NCBI GenBank assembly: GCA_003439945.1 | Contig: QVRM01004774.1 | Coordinates: forward strand, 481,501 to 545,500 | DNA: 64,000 nucleotides | Reading direction: 5' to 3' | DNA from: Dermanyssus gallinae | Lineage: Eukaryota; Arthropoda; Arachnida; Mesostigmata; Dermanyssidae | Shown: in pieces, positions 1-11,925 of the stretch | How positions within the stretch are numbered: position 1 is the first letter of the stretch | How the letters are laid out: each line of letters starts with the position of its first letter | Position numbers and translations under genes: made by a program | The notes under the pieces: model-generated | What the model was told of the DNA's origin: nothing | Seen by the model: only the letters and a program-made list of their open reading frames with translations | Database searches by the model: none

Positions 1-847
1 CCTCGTGAGCAGGAGGGCGAGGAGGATGATGATGATGATGATCATTGGTAAGGCTTTCGTACGCAAGCGGTGTGACGTTACGAGTAATAGGTAACGACTA
101 ATGAAACCGAGGGGTCTGTCAGGAATCGGGAGGCGGGGGTATGTGTGTGTGTGTAGGGGGGTTGGAGGGTAGATGGCTGAAAGGGTCGAGCAGTTGTTAG
201 CTTTGGCGGTTGCGAGTCATTGTCGTTGTGCCGAGCGGCGAGATCCTTGATCTGCGCCTATCTGTCTGTCTGACAGACAGACAGACAGACAGGCAGGCTT
301 GCCTCCCTGTTGACGGACTGTTTCTCTACTTCGTCACCAGCTGCATGAGCACTGCCAGCTGCACGAGCCCTGCCAGCTGCACGAGCCCTGCCGGCTGCAG
401 CAGCACCGCCACCACCACGACCACGACCAATACTAGCATAGTTCCCGCTTTCGCCTCCACACCGGGTATGAAGAGACGACATCCGAGCCAGAGACGTCAG
501 CGGCGTCGTCGGCTGGAATGAATAATGTAATTCAATTAGATTCAAGCGATGCACGGTGTTTTATTCGCGCCGTCATGCCAACGTGCACTTGGACGTGGCG
601 TTTTCGGACGACCCTTCGACGGCAAGCTTTTTTTTGTCGGCCGATTCTCGTTTGACGTTCAACGGACAGCCTTGTGGGAATGGTCGGAGGGGTTTAGTCG
701 GTTTTTCCTGATAGAGTAGCCGTAGTAGGTCATGGGTAGGTAGGTCACTGTTCGTTCGAACCGTGGTCATAGGACTGTCATTACCACTACTGGAACGAAT
801 AATTACACAAAGATAGATAAAATATTCACAGTAAGGCAAACCATATT

Positions 848-878
<31 letters not shown>

Positions 879-884
879 GGTTTG

Positions 885-1259
885 CAGAGTCTCCCAGAAA
901 GCTTTTATCAAACTTCGGGTTTTGGTGCAAAAAAAATATTTTTTACAATGGAATAAGGGGCGGAAACGTCGTCTAAAAATGGGTTGTTGAGCGTGAAAGC
1001 CTAAATATATGAATTGCAAAGAATTTTTTTGAGAATTATCTTTAATACAACATGTGTTTTGCTCTGAGATAACGTAGAATGCAATTCAATAAACTGCATT
1101 CTCAGTTAATTTAGTGTAAAAAGCGTGATTTATTTATTTTTGGTAAATGGGTTCTAAAAAAAAAGACATTTTTTCCCCTTGTTCCATTGGAATAATTCTT
1201 TTTTCGCCGAGTTGTACTAGATCTCAAAGTTGTTTGACAAATTCTGGGAGACCCTGTAT
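885..1259. mobile_element. Short TIR element (MITE), family A copy 1
   Basis: About 375 bp. The left end reads CAGAGTCTCCCAGAA and the right end, read inward, CAGGGTCTCCCAGAATTTGT, so the termini are inverted repeats. A (TA)n array lies directly upstream (852-878). Both subterminal regions carry a GGAATAA(T/G) box, and the right one also has a CGCCGAGTTGTACTA box. The same sequence recurs at 49391-49734. No transposase is encoded. The CAGGGT-type terminus next to TA fits a non-autonomous Tc1/mariner-type element. Family assignment is inference; the element itself is well supported by the second copy. Confidence 0.72.
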
Positions 1260-1855
1260 CTAGATGTATGCTTCAAACCGGGATATCACACCGGCCCTGC
1301 GTAAATCATAATCGGTTCTAAGTACATGATGACCACATTTACATATAGCTGAAGGTCCATCACTAAAAATGAACGCTGGAGTCAGCTGATACGTTTTGTC
1401 GACTCCAAAACTACATCTGTCACATGCTCAGAATACGGTTGAACTAGTTGATGTAATTAGTCGCACACTCTTAATCAAATCTTGTGAATTTAGCCCCTGT
1501 GCTGCGATCTTGTAGCTCAATTTACAATTTCCGTGTCCAAAATGCAATGCTGCACTTTTTATCGGTGGACAGCTTATGATCGATATCACCTGAGCAATCG
1601 TGGAACCTATTTAATCATTCTTGAGGCTGCAATGGTTAATACATTTTAGAATATTCATATTCTTTACAGGAACTAGTTTACAGCACGCCCCTCATCGTCG
1701 CCATTACCACTATCGCCACGACGTACAAACACGGTGGCTTGTACTAACAACTGCACGTACAAATAGGCATAGCCGGCTGGCCAGACGAACATCAAGCTAT
1801 TCATTATTCACAGTCGAAAGGTGCAGATACGCCGTGTCTGGTTCGACACGCACTG

Positions 1856-2044
1856 TCGAGCCCGGTGGCGTGGTAGATTAAGTGTGCGCCTTGCAACCGG
1901 AGGAGACACTAGATAGGTGCGCGGGTTCGAGCCCCACCGTTGCCCCACATTTGTATTTATGGGGGTCCGTCTATGAAGCAATGTCAAAAACAGTTCCGTG
2001 GACGTTAAATCTTGGCTGAGGGTCAGCCCAAAAACTTTACTTTT
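1856..2044 (+). mobile_element. tRNA-derived SINE (family S) with target-site duplication
   Basis: The head resembles a tRNA: GGTGGCGTGGTAGATTAAG gives an A-box-like segment and GGTTCGAGCCCC near 1923 gives the Pol III B box. The body continues through GGGGGTCCGTCTATGAAGCA and ends near CAGCCCAAAAACTTTACTTT. The 16-bp sequence GGTTCGAC(A/G)CGCACTG occurs immediately before (1840-1855) and after (2045-2060) with one mismatch, a convincing target-site duplication from LINE-driven insertion. Related copies lie at 11601-11779, 26486-26570 and 57483-57681. Confidence 0.8.
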
Positions 2045-2159
2045 GGTTCGACGCGCACTGCTGCTGAGGGCAGGCATCTATTTTTGTTCGTATTCGGGCT
2101 AGGTAAACACAATGGCAATTACGTTTTACGATGATCATCTGTGAGTGTGGCTGCCTTAC

Positions 2160-2530
2160 TGGCATTGTTGTTGTTGGTGTTGTTATGGTTAGTGATGTTG
2201 TGATTAGTGATGTTGCTGTTATAGTTGTTGTTGTGGTTGTTATTTGTAATATAATTATTGTTGTGGTTAGTGATGTTGCTGTTATAGTTGTTGTTGTTGT
2301 TGTGGTTGTTGTTACTCCTGTTGTGGTTGTCGTTGCTGTTGTTGTTGCTATGTTATTGTTGCTGTTGTTGTTGTTGTTGTTGCTGCTGTTGTTTTTGCTA
2401 TGTTATTGTTGCTGTTGTTGCTGCTGTTGTCGTTGTCGTTGCTGTTCCGGTTGTTCTTGCTATGTTATTTTTGCTGTTCTTGCTGCTCTTGCTGTGCTAT
2501 TGTACAAGTTGTTGTTGTTGCTGTCCTCTT
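2160..2530. repeat. Imperfect (GTT)n/(GCT)n low-complexity tract
   Basis: About 370 bp built mainly of GTT, GTG and GCT triplets. All three forward frames are open and translate to runs of Val, Leu or Cys, a product of the repeat rather than coding. The surrounding stretch from 2061 to 3310 shows nothing else I can assign. Confidence 0.8.
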
Positions 2531-3315
2531 CATGATCATCATCAGAATAAACCCCATGAAGTCGAGCAAACTTCGAGCAGACGAGCAGATGGACAAGAAT
2601 GCTGCGGCTCAGTTGTTCGACTTTAACTATTTTAACGACTACCTCCGCATGCTACGTGTACAGCATAAAGTTCAGCAATCGTTAATTGGTGGGCTACGAA
2701 TCGCTCGCAGTCAGTTCTCTTTGTGTCTTTCTTTATTGTCTTCTCTTTTGTGCTTATAAGCATATGTTCGTATTTGATTTCTGTTTACGTTTTACATTCA
2801 GACATACAAACATGTGTGCACATAAAGGCCGGTAATCGTAAAATCATTATACACACATACGCCTCTCCCGCGGGTACGCAAAGTACGGTTCTTGTAAGCG
2901 GCAGACAAATCGAGTCTGTTATTCATTTCTGTTCACTGCTTGCAGTTTAAGCGTCAAGCCGAAAAATACATCGATTTTCTGATCCTTTGAAGTACTTGTC
3001 TATGGTGCAGTTCAGGACATACAATTCTACACAGCAGTTCTACACATACACACACACACACAAACACAAAACGAAGAGTCCGATCATAGCTGGTTGGAAA
3101 GGATTTAGTTCGTTTAGTTTGAGCTTTTTATGCTTAGTGTAAGCTCCGTCGGGACCACTCGAACCGAAGACACTATCCTCGGGAGAGCGGAGGAGAGGGC
3201 TGACAGCACTACCTCGTTTGTTGTTGCGCTCTACGGCAAGGTGCCTACGGAGAAGTCGATACCCAAGCAATGACTGACCGACCTATCCATGAACATGAAA
3301 ACCAAAACCTAGATA

Positions 3316-6300
3316 TGCTATAGGTGCAGGGGCACTAAACACGTCGCCCAAGACAGTGAAGCTACAGCATCCAAGTATTACGTATGTAAAAATGCGGGCT
3401 ACGGCGCCAGATTCACGCGTCAGCTATCTCCGAATCCTGGCGGAAAATGAAACAAGCATAGCATGCGTTCAAGTAATCAGCACACGTTAATAAAGGCGGC
3501 AGAACTGATTCGGCCAATCAGCAGACGGGACCGAGCAGCCTATCTCCCAACGAGTAGAAGAAGGAGAGCAGCGGAGAAGAAACAACGCTACAACAGCCCG
3601 AAAAGCTCGCAGCAGGAATTTATGTTGCTACGTTTTTTGCTGAACTTGGGGAATCAATACGCGGCATATTGACGAATTTGCCCGTATTGTCCCGCGCGAC
3701 GGCACCCTAGTCGCGCGAGACTTCAACGCAGTGGAAGAAACATGAGGATCAAGAAAAAGAAGAAAGCATCTCACTCAAATAGGCAGCTAGTCATGACATA
3801 TACGTACACAACAAGAGCAAAGACTCTACCAAAGAACAGATACTGGTCGCAAAATAACGGGTCGAAAAGTCCTTCCTGAAGAAGAAAACCTAAGTGACCA
3901 CAACCAACGCTAATGGTTTACGTTAGAGGCGCGGTCATTCAGACGACCCATGAGGGACAAAACTCGCTATAGGGTCAACGATGAAGAATACTTTAAAGCT
4001 GAAATTGGCTCTTTACTACGAATATGCTAGAATCAGGAATGCTTTTAATTCCTAAAAAAGGGTTACGTCTACTTAGCGAATGTAATTTAACATATTAGCG
4101 GAACCCTCTATAATGAAGTGTAGAAGAGCTCGCGAGTGCTTTTACCTCAGACGTTTTTACTGTTGTCACAAAGAGTGATCAGTCAGGCATATCTAGTCCT
4201 GCCAGGGTTTTGCAACTAATTCGCTCGGAATCGACGACAACCCTTTATGTTTGCGGTAACCCGCGTTTAGGCTGCTCATATCAATATCAAATCGGACGCG
4301 GGATGTCTTGACCTGTATCGACGACGCTGTAGTGGATTGTTGACATAGTGCCTTAAACGTTCGATGTCTCGACGGGCACATTTGTGCAGTTTTCCTGTTT
4401 TCAAAAAAAAATCAAGTTTAGCAGGATTAAATACAGAGTTCAAGCCAGCTTTTTGTTGCTCAACAGAAAACGGATTTATTTTAATACAGCCGCACCTGCT
4501 ATAGTTGAGCATTGCTCTTAGCGTAGCAACTTTTGCATTTTCCGTGCGGCTCATGTGACGTTTGTGAAAAGTTGTCGATATATTAATGCAGAAAAAAGTT
4601 GGCGGAGTATTGAAGAGTCAATGACGAATCTAAAAAATACTGGGCTAGGCTAGATATCGTTGAAGACGTTCAATCCACGTCTTATTTCTGGCGCCGCTCC
4701 TCGGTGAGTCGTTTTCGCGAGTAGGGTGCCACCTAACGGCTCGTTATTGGAATAGCACGCAACAAAATATTTCCACTCCCATTGCTCTCTCATGATCATG
4801 CCAAATCGTACATTAGCTATCCGTACGTATTGGGGAGAACAACACTTCGGTGCTTTTATATTTGGCCCTCGGCGCATTGAAGATATACCTCACGATGGGT
4901 TCCAAGCCCGCAGGGGACCAATCGCCAGAACTCTGCAAATTGATAAGCAGGCTATAATGGGCAAATTAATAACCTGAGCACTTCGTTGACAGCAAATAAA
5001 CAATTATCCAGCATACAGTTCTTGGAAAAGGTCCTAGCCGCATTTGCAGGCAGATCACACTTACCTAAAAACCTCAAAACCGCAATGAACCTAAGAACCG
5101 CAATGAACCTAAGAACCGCAACGCGACGAAGACGCCATGTTGTGAGTATTAAAAAGAACGTAAAAATACGCAACCTTGCTAATGGTATAGGTATGCTGGC
5201 CGACATGAAGAGAGTCACAGACCTATTCGAAACTATAACATGTATAATATATTTCAGGCAGCGTGATCACCCGACATTCGAGGTAAACTAACCAAAGCTT
5301 AATTCTCTCTGTTACGAAGCAAGGTGGTTCGCACACCATGCATACGGGCTTTCCCACTTTCGACTGACTGTAAGAACATTTATAGCTGGATACAGAAGTT
5401 ACGATTTTTACTACTATATATGGTATATATAGTAATAATATATGGTAAATAATGCAAAGGCGAACAATATCCGTACAGTGTGGCAAGAAGATGTCGTCGG
5501 CGCTTTTAGCATCAATCATGCTAGTAAAAAAAAACTTTTGAAACCTTCGGGCTCCGACTGACACAATTCTTCAAACTGCGCCCACCGTTAGTTCTGTATT
5601 CGGACGAAAAAGCAGTACATTTTAGTAAAAGTCAGTGCGCCCCCTTTACGATGGCAGGGGTTAGCATGGCATTCAGACGTTTGAAAGACAACAAAGTCCC
5701 TACAGCGAAAATGATTGTATAATGTAACAAGCAACTTCTAACGCTTCGCTGCCTTCTAAGCAGAGACAGCTTGGACAGCGTAGAGATCCCAGTACAGTCG
5801 AGAAACTGCGTATGTGCAATGAGTCCTGTGCAAGGAGCATAAAGGCAAATGAGCATTCGTCCTTGCGGGGGAATCGCAAGAACGAGTTGTGTGTTAGCCC
5901 CTCTGTTTAAGCAGCGGTTGGAAATCCTCCTGGGGAAGCAAGGTTTTAGACCGGAGCAACAACAGGCCTTCCGAATGGAGCCGGTCCTTCCTAACTGAGT
6001 GCTAGGTGTTTGTTAAGAGCCTTGTAGCGGCCATGCCACGTAGTCGTCAGTTACTGCACGCAGTTTTGCGGTGATCTAGGCGTTGCTTTGCAGCTGGAGT
6101 TCTGCCAAAACTTTTCGAGATAATGGCTCATATGTTGAGCCCGTAAAACCCCGGTTCGGCCGCCAGATGATCCAGTGTCTGAACACCTCAACATTGAGCA
6201 GACAGACGGCGGTGGCACAGGGCGACAACCTGGGCCCCTCGCTTTTCTCGGTCTTGGTTAGTTGTGACCTACAATACGACCGTTATGAACAAACACGCTT

Positions 6301-6886
6301 TTGTGCAGGTGGCTCGGTTAGCCGATCCTGTGCTAATGTATTTGTCTAACGAGTTTCACCTACGGCAAGCTTCAGCAAAACTAGCACACTACACTGGACA
6401 GCACGGTATGAAGACATTAACATCGGTAAGACAAGTGCTTTAAATTTTAGATGACGTTTGGCCCACTCAGACGGCTGGAATCAGGCTGGAAACACATTAT
6501 CCTTTCTAGTTTTCTTTTCGAGGCCAAATTTATTGAAATTGTCTCCTATTTTTCGTGTATAGGGATTGCAGTCGTACCTACTCTCACTTAGCGGGAAGTC
6601 GTTTTCCCGCCACGCCCAAGAACGTGTCAGACATGCACTAGTTTTGACATATGCAGTCTAAGATACTGACAAGCTGTCACTTATAAACCGTTTATTCGAC
6701 TTGAACGTTATACCGACTGCCAGCTGCTACGCGTATCACCTTATCTGGGACAGTCTGTAGTCTTTGAACGTCGAAGAGCCTGATAGGCCGAAGGCAGCCT
6801 ACCTCAAACGTGTTTTAAGCGTGCACAGATCAAGTCGTAATGAATTGCACTACCTTGCCGCGGACAGCTCACTCTATAGACGAAAT
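3316..6886 (+). mobile_element. Decayed LINE with zinc knuckle, APE endonuclease, RT and thumb remnants
   Basis: Parts of a non-LTR retrotransposon appear in the expected order but in shifting frames with many stops. At 3322-3430 a degenerate CCHC-knuckle region (RCRGTKHVAQD, then YYVCKNAGYGARF) represents ORF1. At 3701-3744 GTLVARDFNAVEET matches the GDFNA block of an APE-type endonuclease, and at 3881-3910 EENLSDHNQR matches its SDH motif. At 5640-5710 PFTMAGVSMAFRRLKDNKVP matches the start of the RT domain. LEILLGKQGFRPEQQQAFR is at 5918-5975 and AVAQGDNLGPSLFSVLV near 6205-6260. At 6303-6338 VQVARLADPVLM is the RT active-site block with YADD changed to LADP. From 6688 to 6885 a thumb/C-terminal segment includes IWDSL and KAAYLKRVLSVHRSSRNELH. 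The element is dead. The endonuclease type places it among APE LINEs (I, R1, Jockey or CR1 groups); I do not assign a clade. Confidence 0.78.
5081..5121. repeat. Short tandem repeat, 18-bp unit x2
   Basis: The unit CGCAATGAACCTAAGAAC occurs twice in a row, preceded by a partial CTCAAAACCGCAATGAAC. It lies inside the decayed LINE interval and probably arose by replication slippage. Confidence 0.6.
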
Positions 6887-9226
6887 AAAAAAAACTACCA
6901 GTGCAGTCAGGTGAGATGCACACCGGTGTAGACGAATCGGCCAAGATTGAAATGAAAACGAAGAGAAAAGCGAACCAAAATCGGCAAAGTGTATATAAAA
7001 AGCTAGTGTATTATTATTGATTTGCATTTACAAAATGTTTAATATATATATATATATATATATATATTCATTGCAACACTCTTTTCTCGAGGCTCCTTGG
7101 CGTTTATTTTACTGGGAGAAAAAAATGCAAAAACTTCCGATGCGTTTAGCAGTTCGTCGCATGATATTTAGCACATTCCTGCGAGCAGAACCGGCAGCGG
7201 CCCCTAACTGGTGACATCCACGAGCGGAACATATCAGGTGGTGGTAGCCGTGCACAATGTACCTTTGTGTACACATGATGGCGACTAGTGCATGCCGTTT
7301 CGTCCCAAATGTTCCTATGTATGCATACGCACCACTCTATTACTGTCATTAGTATTATTATTATTATTACTATTCCGAACGTAATAGTGGTTATAGTCTA
7401 CTTGCAAATATAGCGTCATTAAAGCGGGAGTAAGAGTTGTAATGACAACGCTATTTGCGGAAAATCGAGGGCGACGGGGATAGTTTACGGCATATTTGTG
7501 TTGTTGGATGCTAATATTGTGCTGGCCTAGGCGAGAGATTAGGTTAGGTTAGTTCAGTGAGTGAGTAGATAGGTAGATTTGGTATTTGGGTGTCTCATCT
7601 GTATCGAACTGTTGGGGATGCCTAAGCGTAGTGGCCGCGGGCCGGCGAGCCAATTCAGAGGAATTTATTGATTTATGCTCATGGCATTCTGGTGTGGTCT
7701 GCCGCTCAATGGCAGACTTGGCTTGTCTCAGACGACACACGGCCGACTCCCCTGCATCTGGCCGACGTCCCCTTAGTTCACTCCTTCTGTCCGGGGCACT
7801 ACCCCCCCCCCCCAAACACACCCCAACTTCGGGCCGGGGAAAGCTGTAAACGTAGGTGCTTGGCCGGCAACAGCAAGCCCGCCGCTGTGCATTGACCGTA
7901 CAACACAAAGAAGCACGACTTGCAAGTCGTCACATTGCTGCTCACGTACAACGTTCAAGATGATGCGAATTGTTAACAAGAGCGCAGGCCGGGCACTCAG
8001 TTGGGGCTATTTTGGTTTGTCCATATGTGCACAATGTACTAAGCCCCAACCTCTGCGACACTGGTTTCGTCACTAATAATATTGATGGCCTACATATAAG
8101 GGTTTTTTAGCCGGCGATATCTCGGTATCGTACGGCGATATCTCGGTACTCCACGCGGTATCCATCTGTACCGAGTAACCGAAAAATTGTTTAGGTTCTA
8201 AAGCAGATTATTTTCCCACATTTGTCATAAATAGCAAATTGCTTGTTGTGTTTCGTTCCTCACTGCGCCACCATCATTATCATTGCGCATAAGCCAGTAG
8301 TCCTGTCAGATGACTATGCCACTCTGTGCAGCGGCATTCAGCACGAACCCATGACCGCCTCAAAAGCCCACCCTCAACCAAGGGCCTGCGTCAACAGTTT
8401 TTTATTACTAGTAACTAAGCTCGATTACTTTTACGATTCGTTTAACTGTAAGCGTTTGTAAAAATTCCGTGTGAATATTGTTGCCACCACAAAAAGCCTA
8501 ACTCAAATGGACACCAATCCGCCTCGAGACGACACAGGCTTCGAGCCTACTACTCATCTATTTACCGTACCGCAACTTGTTGTCTCTCGGTGTCCTCTTC
8601 TCCCTAGTTGTTGGCGGCGGAGTAGGCGACGGTGGTGGTGTTTTACCTATAGCGGCGAGTGGTATGGAGTGTTCGGGCATGGACGCAACGCGGGGCCCCG
8701 CCGCTGAGTGTGCTTGGCTCCGCAATGAGCTCTGCCTACTACGATTGAGCAAGCGAGGCCCGAAGCTAGGTCTCTAAGGGCGCATCACAAACAGTCAACG
8801 TCACGTTCTCTCTAGGCCAGCGCCTTGCCTAGTTGCCTGCCTCTAGCTGCCTTCTCGCACACCCGCTTGCTGATCTAGCCCCAAAAACGCCTCGTGAAGC
8901 GACCACCTACCTATCCTTTCAGTTGAGGTTCCATCTCGCGCTCTTTCAGCCCATCTCACTCGCTCTCTATCCGCTCTTTCTTTCTCTCTCTCTTTATAGA
9001 CATGTGTATATGCTCCTTTCTTCCTACAAAGCGGCGTGTGCTTTTTCCGCCTCTCCAGTGAGGCTCCACGCTGTTACCTAAACGGTGGTGGCCGGCCAAC
9101 GGGACGCCTGGCGGCCTGACCATTCGAAAGACCTCTTTTTAGCACTTCAGGCCCAGTTACGGCTCTACTCCCCGGGGCACACGCATACCATAACAGCTTC
9201 TCTCTCTTCTCCTTATCACTGTTTCC

Positions 9227-9268
<42 letters not shown>

Positions 9269-9849
9269 CAATTTATAATTTTTGAAGCACGAAAAATAAC
9301 AGCAACGGAAGTACTAGCAACTGTGTCTAAAGTGGGCTAAACTTGAAGCGTATCTAAATGACTCAGAAAAAGGTCACATAAATATAGAAATTTTTAATTG
9401 TATAGCTATGTCTGTCTGTATATACATATATTATATGTAATTTTTTATATTGGGCTCTAACTAAGTTTTTTAAGTTTTTATAATACAGTACATATATGTT
9501 TTTAATTTTTTTCTGAAAGTATAGTGATGGTAAACATATAATGATGAATAGGCTGAAAGTATAATACATTTATAAATAAAAACTTTTTCGGGCTATGGGA
9601 AAGTGATAAACTTGTAAATAAATGTGTTATATCGATGGGTCACTATAACGTTTCCACAGAAATTTAAAACCTGCAAGTTCTGTCAATACATATCGCGCAG
9701 CAACATTAGGTATATTGCTCATATGGGACAACTTAGGGGAGACTACAGTTGCTGGATAAAGTTCGTTTTTTTCCTTAAAAACGGGTTTGCCATCATTTCA
9801 CTCCTGGAAAACAAAATGGCTACTATTACATTGCTAGCCGACCGAAAAT
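6887..9849. other. No gene recognised; TA arrays and low complexity
   Basis: Contains (TA)n at 7041-7067 and 9232-9265, a C10-14 run near 7801, and a short duplication of CGGCGATATCTCGGTA near 8115-8150. From about 7600 to 9180 GC content is above the local background, but no ORF there resembles a known protein and no splice-consistent exon was found. Confidence 0.6.
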
Positions 9850-10330
9850 GTACTTAAGTTTTATGATCAGTGCCAAGTATCGAAAACAAAGAAAACCGGC
9901 CCTTGTGTAACCATAAATTCTGGAGGCAGAAAGACACGCCCTTTTTGTTCTGTGACAAACCATCGAGCAAATGTTTGGTGAGTCCGACGTGGTCGTGAAG
10001 GATCTTATACAGAAATACGGCACTACCGCCCGAAGTGTTCTCTAACGATGCGTATGTTATGTTTGAGTTTTCGGGTCAATGGCAGTTTTTGCACAGGCCA
10101 CATTTTTCTTTTGCGTTGCTGTTTTTGGACGTCCTTTACGGGATTTGTCCTGCAGACTAAAATTCAGTTTGAATTTTTTCGCACCATCCGTAAGCACTTC
10201 TCTGTGTAGTGTTAGAAGTTGTGCAAATTAAATGAACGCAGCCTAAATTTCGGAAATGGTTTTTATTACACCGACATGCTAGTGTTCGCCACCGTCGTTT
10301 GTGGGATAATCGACTTTAATTTTATACCCA
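9850..10330 (-). pseudogene. Mariner-like transposase remnant, N-terminal half
   Basis: Reading the - strand from about 10330 toward 9850 gives mariner-like blocks in changing frames. AKKFKLNFSLQDKSRKGRPK (about 10180-10115) matches the linker after the first helix-turn-helix, followed by TATQKKNVACAK. YKILHDHVGLTKH (about 10010-9970) matches the second helix-turn-helix, followed by SQNKKGVSFCLQNLW. The order and spacing fit the DNA-binding half of an insect-type mariner transposase. The catalytic half was not found. Frameshifts and stops make it a pseudogene. Confidence 0.6.
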
Positions 10331-11388
10331 AACAAAAATAACGCTATTGGATTGTGACTCACAGGCGGGAAATCCTAGCGACTCGCAGGCGTACTCATTT
10401 ACGTCTCGCCCTCAAGCTGTTGAGAAACTAAGGTAAGCCCAGATGTTCTACTTTAAGAAAATTTGTCTGGTATACAAATAGGCAATCCATTGTCTATTTT
10501 TGTGGGGCTTAGGTGGTCAACGGTGCTTGTATTAATACAGTTCTAATACATGGCTTTGAAGGTTCCTACGCGTATACCTAACCACCTCTTGTCTCCCTCG
10601 CTAAATTTCCATGATGCGAGATGAGCTTTGCGAGCGTAACTTCGAGATAGTGGCCCAGAGCCTGGTCAGTTTGTCGACAATGTGTCGAGTGACCGAGTGA
10701 ACGGAACTCCCCAGCACTGGCTGGTTGCCTCGGCCGCGATGAAGAGGTACCATCAGAAGTATCTGACGTAGGCAGTACCGTCAGCGAAAGCCATGTTTGT
10801 TTCGCGCTACTGGCAAAGCAAGACGTGACGCAAGACTGCTGTCAAGACAGGACTGCTTGATGTTTTTCGGCATCGGCTGATGTTGCTTTGCTGCTAGCGT
10901 AGGCAGAAGAGGACAGCGGGTTGCATTTCTACCGGGGGGTCTCTCCACTTGACATAGTTTCGAGACTTTGCTATGCGGAGGCTTGTTCGCGTTTCGGTTT
11001 CTGATTTACGCCTGACCGCCACGCTATAGAGACGCGAGTAGATCCCGTCATTTAGCCACTTGATAGTATTTGCTCGTCGACGTGCAAGTTCCGAATTTAT
11101 TAAACACGTTTCGACACACGATACTTATAATTGCTTCCGTTACACAGCTTTGGCCTGGCTTCGCCGAACGACGCTTTCAGTAGAACACGAGCAGTGCTCT
11201 TCTCAAAATACACAATACTCGTGTGCTCCTTTCAAAATACAATGTTTGCGTTGTGTATAATAAGATACAGATTATATGCCATTTTATTTGAAGTGGCAGA
11301 ATGCCTAGCCAAAAAGGACATACTGCTTTGCAGGTCCCCCTTATTCGCTTCAAGGTATAGGGTGACACCAAGTATACATTTGCACATG

Positions 11389-11390
<2 letters not shown>
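10331..11390. other. No gene recognised
   Basis: Unique-looking sequence with no long ORF of recognisable type, ending at the (TA)n array at 11399-11469. I see no regulatory or RNA feature I can support. Confidence 0.5.

Positions 11391-11398
<8 letters not shown>

Positions 11399-11469
<71 letters not shown>
11399..11469. repeat. (TA)n microsatellite, about 70 bp
   Basis: A long uninterrupted TA dinucleotide array. Open frames across it on both strands are repeat translations (Tyr-Ile). Confidence 0.95.
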
Positions 11470-11473
<4 letters not shown>

Positions 11474-11600
11474 AAACGCACATTTTACTAAAGAGGGAGA
11501 ACAAAAGAGATCGTTTCAAAGTTTTTTTAACAAGATTCGGAAAAATTGCAGCAGCAGCCAGAGTGAATTGTCTACAGCAAACGGCAATATGACAAATACC

Positions 11601-11779
11601 TAAACTTTTTCGGGCTGACCCTCAGTCAACATTTAACGTTCACGGGATTGCTTTCGTAGTGCTTCGTAAGACGGACCCCATAAACATAAATGTGCTATGG
11701 TGGGGCTCAAACCTGTGCACCTATGTGTCTCCTCTAATTGCGAGGCGTACGCGAATGCACCACGCCACCAGGCTCGACT
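11601..11779 (-). mobile_element. SINE family S copy, minus orientation
   Basis: Begins with TTTTTCGGGCTGACCCTCAG, the complement of the SINE tail, and ends with GGCGTGGTGCA-type tRNA-like head sequence (complement of GCACCACGCCACCAGGCTCGA). The B box is present in altered form as GGTTTGAGCCCC on the - strand. It matches the copies at 1856-2044 and 57483-57681 along its whole length. A target duplication is not clear; a short ATACCT occurs on both sides. Confidence 0.72.
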
Positions 11780-11804
11780 GATAACCTATACCTAGAAGAA
11801 AATT

Positions 11805-11925
11805 GCTATTATTGTTGTTACCGCTATTGTTGTTGTTGTTGTTGTCGTCGCTTCTGCTGTTGTTGTTATCTTTGTTACCGCTTCTGCTGTTGTTATTGTC
11901 GTCGTCGTCGTCGTCGTATGGAACA
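11805..11925. repeat. (TTG/TCG/TTA) triplet-rich tract
   Basis: Imperfect trinucleotide repeat with runs of TGT/TTG and a terminal (GTC)n. Open frames reading Leu/Cys/Ser or Asn/Asp are low-complexity translations. The following stretch to 14381 contains (TA)n at 13373-13401, 13481-13496, 13892-13910 and 14031-14052 and no gene I recognise. Confidence 0.75.

Noticed and set aside
2131..2759. Hydrophobic Val/Leu/Cys ORFs resembling membrane proteins
   Set aside because: Translation of an imperfect GTT/GCT repeat in three frames.
11131..11519. ORFs of 90 or more codons across TA arrays, here and at many other places (for example 37004-37273, 40981-41245, 56751-57312)
   Set aside because: They read Tyr-Ile repeats from (TA)n on both strands and have no flanking coding sequence.
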